Of a stretch of 64,000 nt of DNA, positions 54,045 to 63,169 are shown one piece after another. The notes beneath the pieces are model-generated. The model was given only the letters and a program-made list of their open reading frames with translations, was not told the DNA's origin and did no database searches. The DNA comes from an uncultured Pelagibacteraceae bacterium (lineage in GTDB: Bacteria; Pseudomonadota; Alphaproteobacteria; Pelagibacterales; Pelagibacteraceae): positions 1-64,000 of the forward strand of contig CABYPE010000003.1 in NCBI GenBank assembly GCA_902520685.1, written 5' to 3'. The position numbers and the translations under genes are program-made. Within the stretch, counting starts at the first letter, position 1. Each line of letters starts with the position of its first letter.

Positions 54045-54656
54045 ATGCAAAATATTACTGAAATAGAAGATTTAATTAAATTAATTTCAAAATTACCTGG
54101 TCTAGGACCAAAATCTGCAAAGCGAATAGTGTTAAAACTTATTAATAACAGAGATGAAATTATTAAACCTATGGCTAATACGTTAGCTCAAGTTTATAAA
54201 AATGTAACTCGTTGTAATTCATGTGGTTCATTAAAATCAGCTAGTGAAGGATGTATTAATTGCGAAAATGTAAAAGAAAAATTTAATAAGATTTGTGTTG
54301 TTGAGGACATAGCTGATCAATGGTCCATTGAAAACTCTAATATTTATAAAGGATATTTTCATATTCTTGGTGGAACCATTGCTTCTGCAGGCCATAGAAA
54401 AGAAGATCTTTTGGTGAATTCTTTAGTTGAAAGAGTGATTAAAGATAATATTGAAGAAGTCATTTTGGCAACAAGTGCTACTGTTGAAGGACAAACTACA
54501 GCATACTATATTCAAGATAGTTTAAAAAAAACTAAAGTTAAAATTACAAAGCTAGCTCAAGGATTACCAGTTGGAGGAGAAATTGAAAGTCTTGATGATG
54601 GCACACTTTTCTCTGCTTTTAAAAACAGATCAAATTTGAATTCTAATTCTGATTAA
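54045..54656 (+). CDS. recR: Recombination protein RecR
   Basis: The 203-residue protein has a helix-hairpin-helix LISKLPGLGPKSAKRI, a four-Cys zinc site (CNSCGSLKSASEGCINC), a TOPRIM domain (CVVEDIADQWSIE) and a C-terminal LATSATVEGQTTAYYI and RLAQGLPVGGEI-like segment (TKLAQGLPVGGEIE). It loads RecA with RecF and RecO. ATG at 54045 is preferred over a TTG directly before it. It overlaps convergent glcB by 14 bases. Confidence 0.95.
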   Translation: MQNITEIEDLIKLISKLPGLGPKSAKRIVLKLINNRDEIIKPMANTLAQVYKNVTRCNSCGSLKSASEGCINCENVKEKFNKICVVEDIADQWSIENSNIYKGYFHILGGTIASAGHRKEDLLVNSLVERVIKDNIEEVILATSATVEGQTTAYYIQDSLKKTKVKITKLAQGLPVGGEIESLDDGTLFSAFKNRSNLNSNSD

Positions 54657-56823
54657 TTTTTCTTTTTAATCTATTTAAATGTAAAAGTGGTTCTGTATAA
54701 CCAGAAGGTTGTTCTTTAGCTTTGAAAATTAAATCACATGCAGTCTTAAATGCCCGTGATCTCTCATAATCATCACTCATATTCATGTATCTTTTGTCGT
54801 TTTTATTTTGTTTATCGACAATTTTTGCCATTTCTTTCATTATTTCTAATACTTTTTTTTTCGTAGTTATTTCATGATGAATCCAATTTGCAATATGTTG
54901 AGAAGATATTCGTAGAGTTGCTCTATCTTCCATAAGACCTACATCGTTAATATCAGGAACTTTTGAACAACCAATACCTTGATCTATCCATCGAACTACG
55001 TATCCTAATAAAGTTTGTGCAGAATTTGATATTTCTGAGATAATTTCTTTTTCAGACCAATCAGGTTTATTTGCTATTGGAATACATAAAAGATCATCTA
55101 ATTTTGCCTGAGGACGTTTTTTAATTTTTTGTTGTTCCTCAAATATATTTATTTGATGATAATGTAGTGAATGTAATGATGCTGCTGTTGGAGATGGTAC
55201 CCAAGCACAATTTGCACCTGATTTTAGATGACTTATTTTATCTTCCATCATTTCTTTCATTTTATCTGGCATCGCCCACATACCTTTTCCGATTTGAGCT
55301 TTTCCAGAAAAGCCACATTTTAAACCTACATCGACATTGTTATTTTCATATGCCGTTATCCATTTTGATGATTTCATTTCACCCTTTTTAATCATTGGTC
55401 CAGCCTCCATAGAGGTATGCATTTCATCTCCAGTTCTATCTAAAAATCCTGTATTTATAAAAAAAACTCTATTTTTCAGTGTCCTAATACATTCCTTTAG
55501 GTTTGTTGAAGTTCTTCTCTCCTCGTCCATTATTCCAATTTTACAAGTAAATTTTTTTAAACCTAGTAACTCTTCAACTTTAGAGAAGATTAAATTTGTA
55601 AAAGCTGTTTCCTCTGGACCATGCATTTTAGGTTTAACTATATAAATTGAACCAGATCTAGAATTCCTTTTTTTTCTTAAATCATGTAGTGCAGCTATTG
55701 TTGTAAAAAATGCATCCATAATACCCTCAGGTATTTCAGTTCCGTTTCTGAGAATAATAGATGGATTAGTCATAAGATGACCAACATTTCTTATTAAAAG
55801 CAAACTTCTTCCATGAAGTTTTAAACCTTTACCATCCTTAGAAATATAACTTCTATCAGGATTTAATTTTCTTTCTAAATTTTTTCCATTTTTTTCAAAT
55901 TGTATTTTCAAGTCTCCTTTCATTAAACCTAACCAATTTCTATAACAAATAATCTTGTCTTCAGAGTCTACTGCAGCGACACTATCTTCATTGTCACATA
56001 TTGTTGAAATTGCTGACTCGGCTATTACATCACTTATCCCAGCTATATCGTGTGCAGCACTAAAAGCCTTTGGATTTATTATAATCTCAAAATGAAGTTT
56101 ATTGTTTTTAATAATTATAGCTGTAGGCTTATTAACATCTCCTCGGTGACCTACAAATTTATCTTTATCTTTTAAAAAATATTCGTAGTCATCTTTTAAA
56201 ATAACTAAATTGTTTTTTTCTATTTTTAATCCAGCAATATTTTTCCAACTTGTACCATCTATTGGTATATGTTTATCAAAAAACTCTCTAACATATTTTA
56301 TGACCTCTTGTCCTCTATTAGGGTCATATCTTTCACTTCCACCTTCTTCTGACTCAATTATATTTGTTCCATACAAACTATCGTATAAACTAACCCATCT
56401 TGCATTTGCTGCGTTTAGTGTATATCTTGCGTTCATAATAGGGACTACTAGCTGAGGTCCTGCGACACTTGCGATTTCTTCATCTATATTTTCTGTTTCA
56501 ATTTTAAAGTCTTGTCCTTCTTCTTTTAAATAACCAATTTCAATTAAAAATTTTTTATATTTTGCAATTTCAATTTGTTTTCCTTTATTTTTGATATGCC
56601 AAGCATCAATTTTTTTTTGTAAATTTTCTCTAATCTGTATTAATTTTTTATTTTCAGGTGCAAGCTCGTGAACTATTTTATCAAAACCTGACCAAAATTT
56701 TTCTAAAGAAATCCCTGTGTCCTTAAGTAATTCGTTATTTACAAATGTTAATAAATCTTCAGCAACTTTTAGATTATTAACATTTTTATATGAAATCGGC
56801 ATGATACAATTTCTAAAACTCAT
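54643..56823 (-). CDS. glcB: Malate synthase G
   Basis: Condenses glyoxylate and acetyl-CoA to malate. The 726 residues have the G-isoform features: AGPQLVVPIMNARYTLNAANARW, DSEDKIICYRNWLGLMKG, IMDEERRTSTNLKECI with the Mg-binding Glu, TGFLDRTGDEMHTSMEAGPM, and PSPTAASLHSLHYH. A second in-frame Met seven residues in (MPISYK) could be the start. In cultured SAR11 a glycine riboswitch precedes this gene; the 79-base gap here holds none that I can see. Confidence 0.95.
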   Translation of the reverse strand: MSFRNCIMPISYKNVNNLKVAEDLLTFVNNELLKDTGISLEKFWSGFDKIVHELAPENKKLIQIRENLQKKIDAWHIKNKGKQIEIAKYKKFLIEIGYLKEEGQDFKIETENIDEEIASVAGPQLVVPIMNARYTLNAANARWVSLYDSLYGTNIIESEEGGSERYDPNRGQEVIKYVREFFDKHIPIDGTSWKNIAGLKIEKNNLVILKDDYEYFLKDKDKFVGHRGDVNKPTAIIIKNNKLHFEIIINPKAFSAAHDIAGISDVIAESAISTICDNEDSVAAVDSEDKIICYRNWLGLMKGDLKIQFEKNGKNLERKLNPDRSYISKDGKGLKLHGRSLLLIRNVGHLMTNPSIILRNGTEIPEGIMDAFFTTIAALHDLRKKRNSRSGSIYIVKPKMHGPEETAFTNLIFSKVEELLGLKKFTCKIGIMDEERRTSTNLKECIRTLKNRVFFINTGFLDRTGDEMHTSMEAGPMIKKGEMKSSKWITAYENNNVDVGLKCGFSGKAQIGKGMWAMPDKMKEMMEDKISHLKSGANCAWVPSPTAASLHSLHYHQINIFEEQQKIKKRPQAKLDDLLCIPIANKPDWSEKEIISEISNSAQTLLGYVVRWIDQGIGCSKVPDINDVGLMEDRATLRISSQHIANWIHHEITTKKKVLEIMKEMAKIVDKQNKNDKRYMNMSDDYERSRAFKTACDLIFKAKEQPSGYTEPLLHLNRLKRKINQN

Positions 56824-56855
56824 CTAAAATTAAGTCAAATAATTAATAGAAGCAC

Positions 56856-56871
56856 TGACATTATGTTGTCA
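56856..56871. repeat. Inverted repeat between glcB and accA, possible operator
   Basis: TGACA-N6-TGTCA lies at 56856-56871, and a related ATGACATAAT is at 56884-56893. Together they cover the accA promoter boxes in the gap between divergent glcB and accA. A shared regulator is possible; none is identified. Confidence 0.35.
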
Positions 56872-56893
56872 CTTTTTATTTTTATGACATAAT
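56866..56893 (+). promoter_or_regulatory. Likely promoter of accA
   Basis: TTGTCA (56866-56871) and CATAAT (56888-56893) are 16 bases apart. Transcription would start within about 3 bases of the accA ATG, implying an almost leaderless mRNA. Confidence 0.45.
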
Positions 56894-56902
56894 TAAGCAT
56901 TT

Positions 56903-58003
56903 ATGAAAAACTACCTTAATTTTGAAGCTGATATAAAAAACTTAGAAAGTGAACTTGATAAATTAAAAGACCCTTACAACCAGGGGGGTCTTTCTGAAGT
57001 TGATACTAATAAAATTACCAAAACTCAGAAAGAACTTGATAAAAAATTAAAAGAAATTTACTCCTCGTTAGATCCTTGGCAAACAACAATGGTCGCAAGA
57101 CACGAAGATAGACCAAAATCAAAATTCTTTATTGATAATTTGTTTGAGGATTTTATTTCCTTATCTGGTGACAGGTATTATGGTGAGGATAAATCAGTAC
57201 TTACTGGATTTGCAAAATTTAATGGTCAATCAGTTTTAGTAATAGGACAAGAAAAAGGTGAAAATTTAGAATCTAGAATTGAGAGAAATTTTGGAATGAT
57301 GAGACCAGAGGGATATAGAAAAACAATTCGTTTAATGAAACTTGCGGAGAAATTTAATATCCCAATAATATCTTTTATAGACACACCTGGAGCATACCCT
57401 GGGGTTGGTGCTGAGGAGAGAGGTCAAGCTGAAGCAATTGCAAAATCTATTGAATGTTGCATGAAATTAAAAGTTCCAACACTGGCGATAATAATTGGAG
57501 AAGGGGGTTCTGGAGGCGCTATAGCATTGGCTTCATCTAGCAAAGTCATTATGTTAGAAAATGCAATTTATTCAGTTATATCTCCTGAAGGCTGTGCAAC
57601 TATTTTATGGAGGGATCCAAAAAAAATGCTTGATGCAGCAAAAGCAATGAAGTTGTCAGCTCAAGATTTACTTGAATTAAAAGTTATTGATGAAATAATT
57701 CCTGAACCATTGGGTGGGGCTCATCGTGATAGAAACTTAATTTTAAGTAATGTAAGAGAAACTATTTTTAAAAATCTAAATCTATTTAAAGAAATGACCT
57801 CTGAAGAAATTTTAGACCAAAGAAAAAATAAATTTTTAAAAATTGGGAGAGATAAAGGTTTTATTAGTAATCTCGAAAATTTAAGCTCATTAGATAGTAA
57901 AAAAAATAACTTAGACCATTTCTACAACAAGAATAAAAAAAATATATTCTTTACAGTTGCTTTTTTATTATTAGTAATTTTCTTAGGAATGGTTTTATTA
58001 TAA
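56903..58003 (+). CDS. accA: Acetyl-CoA carboxylase carboxyltransferase subunit alpha, with C-terminal membrane segment
   Basis: The 366-residue protein contains the full AccA domain to about residue 315: DPWQTTMVARHEDRP, DRYYGEDKS, RNFGMMRPEGYRK, FIDTPGAYPGVGAEERGQ, IGEGGSGGAIAL and SPEGCATILWRD. About 45 extra residues follow: a polar linker and a terminal hydrophobic stretch (about 347-366, FFTVAFLLLVIFLGMVLL) preceded by KNKKN, a classical tail anchor. E. coli AccA has 319 residues and no such tail. Its stop sits next to that of convergent secA. Confidence 0.94.
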   Translation: MKNYLNFEADIKNLESELDKLKDPYNQGGLSEVDTNKITKTQKELDKKLKEIYSSLDPWQTTMVARHEDRPKSKFFIDNLFEDFISLSGDRYYGEDKSVLTGFAKFNGQSVLVIGQEKGENLESRIERNFGMMRPEGYRKTIRLMKLAEKFNIPIISFIDTPGAYPGVGAEERGQAEAIAKSIECCMKLKVPTLAIIIGEGGSGGAIALASSSKVIMLENAIYSVISPEGCATILWRDPKKMLDAAKAMKLSAQDLLELKVIDEIIPEPLGGAHRDRNLILSNVRETIFKNLNLFKEMTSEEILDQRKNKFLKIGRDKGFISNLENLSSLDSKKNNLDHFYNKNKKNIFFTVAFLLLVIFLGMVLL

Positions 58004-60544
58004 TGCCCCACAACATTTTTTGAATTTTTTACCAGATCCACAAAAACAAGGTTCATTTCTACTCATTTTTTTTCCTATATATTTAGGATCAATTTTTGCA
58101 GGCTTAGTATTTTGCTCAGTTTCTTTTGGGGACTCAACAACTTTCAAATTCATTAAAATAGTTACATAATCAATTTTTAATTTTTCTAAAAGAGCCGAAA
58201 ATAAATCAAATGCTTCTTTTTTATACTCAACTAGTGGATCTCTTTGTCCGTAAGATCTTAGCCCAACAACTTGTCTTAATTGTTCTAAATATTGTATATG
58301 AGATTTCCAATTAAGATCAATTGATTGAAGTAAGATCCTTTTTTCTATTTCTTTAGATTGATTTTCACCTAACATTTTAGTTCTTTCACTTCTATTGATA
58401 TTAAAGTGATCGAATATTTTTTTTTTAAAATCATTATCTTTCAGTGAAATAAGTTCTAAAAACTCTTTTTCTTCTATGCTTTTTCCCATTAATGACTTTA
58501 ATCTATTATTAAATTCATTACTTTTAGGGTTAGCAATTTTTTGTATTTTTAATTTTATTAAATCATTTACAATTTCAGTTAGGAAATTTTCAGAATAAGA
58601 AAATATTTGATCACTGTTTATTGCATCATTTCTTTGCGAAAATATTACATGCCTTTGATCATTTAGAACATTATCAAATTTTATAAGTGTTTTTCTAATA
58701 TCAAAATTTCTAGTCTCAACCTTTTGCTGCGCTCTTTCTAAAGCTTTATTGATCCATGGATGATCGATACTTTCCCCATCTTTTAAACCAAGCTTTTGAA
58801 GAATATTGTTCATAGAATCTGAACCAAATATTCTCATTAAATCATCTTCAAGACTTACATAGAAAATCGAATTACCTTCATCGCCCTGCCTACCAGATCT
58901 TCCCCTTGCTTGATTATCAACTCTTCTCGATTCCATTCTTTCAGTTCCAATCACAAATAACCCACCTAATAATTTAATTTTGTCTTTCTGTTTTTTTAAT
59001 TGATCCTCTGTTATAGATCCTTTTTTTCCTCCTAATTGAATATCAACACCACGACCTGATATACTTGTTGTTATAATAACCGAACCCTCTTTACCTGCAT
59101 TTGCTATAATTTCTGCTTCGTTCTCATGGTTTTTAGCATTAAGAACAACATGTTTTATATTTTCTTTATCTAACAGTTTTGAATAAATCTCAGATTTATT
59201 TATGCTTGAGGTAAAAATTAATAATGGTTGACCAGTTTCGTGACATTCTTTTATTTTTTTAATTATTGCAAAATTTTTTTCTTTTTCTGTTCGAAAAATT
59301 TGATCATTATAATCTGTTCTTATCATTGGATTATTTGTTGGAACTACAACCACTGGTAAATTATAAATTTCATAAAATTCTTCAGCCTCAGTGGCAGCTG
59401 TACCAGTACAACCTGATATCTTATTATAAAGTTTGAAATAATTTTGATAAGTAATAGATGCTAAAGTATGATTTTCAGCCTGAATTTCAATTTTCTCTTT
59501 GGCTTCTAGAGCTTGATGAAGTCCGTCTCCAAACCTTCTACCTTCGAGAATTCTGCCCGTAAGTTCATCAATAATTTTTAAACTATTATCTCTTACTATA
59601 TAGTCTTTTCCTTTCTCAAATAAATGATTAGCCCTTAGTCCTTGGTTAACATGGTGAACTAAAGCTAAATTTTCTGGATCATAAAAATTATCATTTTTTA
59701 AAATTCCAGCATTCGAAAAAATTTTCTCTACATTATTAATTCCATTATTAGTTAGAAGTATATTCTTATCTTTTTCATCAATTTCATAATCTTCTTTGTT
59801 TAATTGTTTTATCAATTTATCAATCGCTAAATATTTACTTGTTTTATCTTCAGCAGCTCCTGAAATTACCAGAGGTGTTCTTGCTTCATCAATTAAACAA
59901 GAGTCTATTTCATCTACAATTGAATAATGATGATCTCTTTGAACTTTTTCATCTTGTGAATATTTCATATTATCTCTTAAATAATCAAAACCTAGTTCAC
60001 TGTTCGTGGCATATGTTATGTCACAATTATAATTTTCTTTTCTTTCAAAATCATTTTGATTATTATTGATAAACCCTGATGTTAAACCCAAAAAATTATA
60101 AATTTGACCCATTTCTTGTGAATCTCTTTTTGCCAAATAATCATTAACTGTAACTACATGAACACCTTTTTCCTCCAAAGCATTTAGATATGCTGATAAA
60201 GCAATTGTTAAGGTCTTTCCTTCACCAGTTCTCATTTCTGCAATTTTATTTTCGTGGAGAACAACACCACCAATTAACTGTACATCAAAGTGTCTCTCAT
60301 TTCTTGATCTTTTAGAAGCTTCTCTAACTAACGCAAAAGCCTCAGGTAAAATTTGATCTAAAGACTCTCCATTTTTAATTCTAATTTTTAAGTCATTTGT
60401 TTTATTTGGGAAATCTATATTATCTAAATTTTTAAAATTTTCTTCTAACGCGTTAATATTTCCCACAATTTTAGCAATTCTATCTAATTCTTTCTGATTA
60501 CCAGTTTTGATAAATTTAGAGAAAAAGCTTAAAGGATTTAACAT
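57998..60544 (-). CDS. secA: Preprotein translocase ATPase SecA
   Basis: Drives protein export through SecYEG. The 848 residues have the N-terminal MRTGEGKTLTIAL (Walker A), VNDYLAKRDSQEMG, IVDEIDSCLIDEARTPL (DEAD-like), GRRFGDGLHQALEAKE, ISGRGVDIQLGG, TERMESRRVDNQARGRSGRQGD, a helical scaffold and the C-terminal zinc motif CFCGSGKKFKKCCG. It is shorter than the 901-residue E. coli protein, mainly in loops. It is a single gene, divergent from argJ. Confidence 0.96.
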   Translation of the reverse strand: MLNPLSFFSKFIKTGNQKELDRIAKIVGNINALEENFKNLDNIDFPNKTNDLKIRIKNGESLDQILPEAFALVREASKRSRNERHFDVQLIGGVVLHENKIAEMRTGEGKTLTIALSAYLNALEEKGVHVVTVNDYLAKRDSQEMGQIYNFLGLTSGFINNNQNDFERKENYNCDITYATNSELGFDYLRDNMKYSQDEKVQRDHHYSIVDEIDSCLIDEARTPLVISGAAEDKTSKYLAIDKLIKQLNKEDYEIDEKDKNILLTNNGINNVEKIFSNAGILKNDNFYDPENLALVHHVNQGLRANHLFEKGKDYIVRDNSLKIIDELTGRILEGRRFGDGLHQALEAKEKIEIQAENHTLASITYQNYFKLYNKISGCTGTAATEAEEFYEIYNLPVVVVPTNNPMIRTDYNDQIFRTEKEKNFAIIKKIKECHETGQPLLIFTSSINKSEIYSKLLDKENIKHVVLNAKNHENEAEIIANAGKEGSVIITTSISGRGVDIQLGGKKGSITEDQLKKQKDKIKLLGGLFVIGTERMESRRVDNQARGRSGRQGDEGNSIFYVSLEDDLMRIFGSDSMNNILQKLGLKDGESIDHPWINKALERAQQKVETRNFDIRKTLIKFDNVLNDQRHVIFSQRNDAINSDQIFSYSENFLTEIVNDLIKLKIQKIANPKSNEFNNRLKSLMGKSIEEKEFLELISLKDNDFKKKIFDHFNINRSERTKMLGENQSKEIEKRILLQSIDLNWKSHIQYLEQLRQVVGLRSYGQRDPLVEYKKEAFDLFSALLEKLKIDYVTILMNLKVVESPKETEQNTKPAKIDPKYIGKKMSRNEPCFCGSGKKFKKCCGAL

Positions 60545-60606
60545 TGGTTTTGATATATAATTAATTATAAGGTTAATATAACTATTAAATAACTATTTTA
60601 AATAGC

Positions 60607-61908
60607 ATGGGAATCAATATATCCAATTTTTTAAATTCTAAATCAAAAAATCGTAAAATGATAGATTTTCAGGATTTAGATCATTTAGATGGCCTATCTA
60701 TTTCCTCGGTAAGTGCAAATCTTTATGAAACAAAAAGGGATGATTTAGTTATGTTTTATTTCAGAGAAGGAGCGAATTTTGCCTCTGTTTATACTAAATC
60801 TAAAATTTTATCCGAAAATATTAAGTGGAATTTAAATCAAAAAGCAAAAAAAATATTTTCTTTAGTAGTTAATACCAGAAATGCCAATGCTTTTACTGGT
60901 GAACAAGGTTACAAAAGTATGCAAAATATTGCTGAAGTTGTATCAGAAGAATTAACAAATAAGCAAAAAAAGGATGAAGAGGAGCCTAAAATTATAAAAA
61001 CAAAAAATATTTTATTTGGTTGCACTGGAACAATAGGAGAAATTTTTCCATTAAAAAAAATAATTTTTAAAATCCCAGACCTTATAGAAAATATAAAATA
61101 CACACAAAATAAACTTATTTGGATCAAGGCTGCATCGGGGATAATGACAACAGACACTCAGCCCAAAATGGCTATGGAAGAATGTTATATAGGAAAAACT
61201 TTGGTTAAAATCTATGGAATTGCAAAGGGATCAGGTATGATACATCCAAATTTAGCAACCACACTTGGGTACATTTTCACGGATGCAGATCTTTCAAATG
61301 ATATTCTTAAAAAACTTTTGACTAAAAATATAGACTCAACATTTAATGCTATAACTTGTGACGGAGACACCAGTACAAATGATATGGTTTCAATTTTTTC
61401 TACTGGTCATGCAAAACACATAAAAGTTAATAGTGTAAATGAAAAAAATCTAAAAGATTTTAATCAATCTCTTAATAAAGTATTATTAAACTTAGCCAAA
61501 AGAGTAGTAGCTGATGGAGAGGGGGCATCAAAGTTCATTACTATAAATATCTATGATGCAAAAACGGATGATGATGCAAAAAAAATTGCTTTTTCAATAG
61601 GAAATTCTCCGTTAGTAAAAACAGCAATCGCAGGAGAGGATCCTAATTGGGGAAGAATAATAATGGCAATTGGTAAATCACAGGCACCAATCAACCTTAA
61701 TAAGATGGCTATTAAATTTGGAAAAATAAATGTTGTTCAAGATGGGAAGATACATCAATCTTATAGCGAAGACGAAACAGCAGAATATATGAAAAATTCT
61801 GATATTGAAATTAATGTAAAAATTGGAACTGGTAATAAAAGTTTTACAGCTTACACTATGGATTTAACTAAAAAATATATAGAAATAAATGCCGACTATA
61901 GAAGTTGA
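60607..61908 (+). CDS. argJ: Ornithine acetyltransferase / N-acetylglutamate synthase
   Basis: Recycles the acetyl group in arginine synthesis, and may also acetylate glutamate if bifunctional. The 433 residues show NTRNANAFTGEQG, the oxyanion-type GCTGTIGE, KGSGMIHPNLATTLGYIF with the Ala-Thr cleavage site where the chain self-cleaves to make the Thr nucleophile, TCDGDTSTND and AGEDPNWGRI. It works with argB, argD and argF in this window. Confidence 0.95.
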   Translation: MGINISNFLNSKSKNRKMIDFQDLDHLDGLSISSVSANLYETKRDDLVMFYFREGANFASVYTKSKILSENIKWNLNQKAKKIFSLVVNTRNANAFTGEQGYKSMQNIAEVVSEELTNKQKKDEEEPKIIKTKNILFGCTGTIGEIFPLKKIIFKIPDLIENIKYTQNKLIWIKAASGIMTTDTQPKMAMEECYIGKTLVKIYGIAKGSGMIHPNLATTLGYIFTDADLSNDILKKLLTKNIDSTFNAITCDGDTSTNDMVSIFSTGHAKHIKVNSVNEKNLKDFNQSLNKVLLNLAKRVVADGEGASKFITINIYDAKTDDDAKKIAFSIGNSPLVKTAIAGEDPNWGRIIMAIGKSQAPINLNKMAIKFGKINVVQDGKIHQSYSEDETAEYMKNSDIEINVKIGTGNKSFTAYTMDLTKKYIEINADYRS

Positions 61909-61947
61909 TAGTATTGATTTTTTTAATAGAATTACCAAATAAGTAAT

Positions 61948-62376
61948 ATGATCAGATATAGTCTTATATGTAAAGATTGTGATTTAACCTTTGAAAGTTG
62001 GTTTGCAAGCTCAAAAGAATATGAAAAATTAAAAAGTAAAAACTTTTTGAATTGCCATAAATGTAATTCTATTAAAGTAGAAAAAAACTTAATGGCCCCA
62101 AGTTTTATAAGAAAAAAAATTAATATTACGAATGATAAAAACCAAAAGAAATATAATACGATTAAAAAAACTATTACTGAATATCAAAAATTTATTAAAA
62201 AAAATTTAGAGTATGTTGGAGACAACTTTGCTTATGAGGCGAGATCTATTCACTATAATGGCAAAAAGAAACGAAAAGGTATTTATGGATCAGCATCAAG
62301 AAAAGAACTTAAGGAACTTAAAGAAGAAGGAATTGATGCTCAGATGATTCCTTGGGTTGAAGATAAAAATAATTAA
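61948..62376 (+). CDS. DUF1178-family protein
   Basis: The 142-residue protein begins MIRYSLICKDCDLTFESWF with a CxxC pair and a second pair in CHKCNS, which together can bind zinc. Its N-terminal pattern and length match DUF1178, widespread in alphaproteobacteria. It is cytoplasmic, and its function is unknown. Its TAA overlaps the TAA of convergent ubiG within TTAA. Confidence 0.85.
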   Translation: MIRYSLICKDCDLTFESWFASSKEYEKLKSKNFLNCHKCNSIKVEKNLMAPSFIRKKINITNDKNQKKYNTIKKTITEYQKFIKKNLEYVGDNFAYEARSIHYNGKKKRKGIYGSASRKELKELKEEGIDAQMIPWVEDKNN

Positions 62377-63101
62377 TTTTTAATAAATTTAGCAATATAG
62401 TTTACTGATTTATCTCTACTTACTTTCCATTTATCAGTTAAAATATTGAACTGCATTCCATCTATTTTATCTAAATTAAGATTATATTTTTTTAGTGTAT
62501 AAATTAATTCTTCAGGTTTTAAAAACTTTTCCCATTCATGAGTACCTATAGGAAGCCATCGTAGTACATATTCTGCACCAACAATTGCAAAGATATAAGA
62601 TTTGAGCGTTTTATTTAAAGTAGCAACAAACATTATCCCATTTTTTTTTAAGAGTTTACTACATGACCTTAAAAAAAAATTTACATCTTGAACATGTTCT
62701 ACAATTTCCATATTTAAAATTATATCGAAATGATTATTTTTTTCCATTTTTTCTGGTGAGGTACAAATATAATTTATCTTAAGATTATTTTTTTTTGCAT
62801 GAAGTTTAGCAATCTTAATGTTCTTTTCAGATGCATCAATAGCTGTTACCTCAGCTCCCAATCTACACATGGGCTCAGATAATAAACCTCCACCACAACC
62901 TATATCTAAAACTCTAAGTTTTTTTAATGGAGTCTTTTTTTGATTAATCTTAAAGGTTTTAATTATATTATCTTTTATATAGGTAATTCTAATTGGATTG
63001 AACTTGTGCAATGGTTTAAATTTACCATTTGGATTCCACCATTCTTCAGCAATTTTTGAAAATTTTTCTATTTCTTTTTTATTTATTGTGTTATTTTTCA
63101 T
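62373..63101 (-). CDS. ubiG: Ubiquinone biosynthesis O-methyltransferase
   Basis: Carries out both O-methylations in ubiquinone synthesis. The 242 residues have WWNPNGKFKPLHKFNPIR at the N-terminus, SAM motif I VLDIGCGGGLLSEPMCRLGA, VTAIDAS, and LNMEIVEHVQDVNFFL followed by GAEYVLRWLPIGTHEWEKF, all diagnostic of UbiG. Divergent from lysC across 68 bases of AT-rich DNA. Confidence 0.95.
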   Translation of the reverse strand: MKNNTINKKEIEKFSKIAEEWWNPNGKFKPLHKFNPIRITYIKDNIIKTFKINQKKTPLKKLRVLDIGCGGGLLSEPMCRLGAEVTAIDASEKNIKIAKLHAKKNNLKINYICTSPEKMEKNNHFDIILNMEIVEHVQDVNFFLRSCSKLLKKNGIMFVATLNKTLKSYIFAIVGAEYVLRWLPIGTHEWEKFLKPEELIYTLKKYNLNLDKIDGMQFNILTDKWKVSRDKSVNYIAKFIKN

Positions 63102-63169
63102 TTGTAAGTTGACTTTATAATCAACATGTATTTATTCAATAATTTTTAAATTTAAGTGAATAGTTTATC

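Noticed and set aside
55167-56455. Several plus-strand frames opposite glcB
   Set aside because: They lie fully inside a well conserved enzyme gene and have no recognisable domain.
56824-56902. Glycine riboswitch upstream of glcB
   Set aside because: Expected from SAR11 literature, but the gap is only 79 bases and shows no glycine-aptamer core on the glcB strand.
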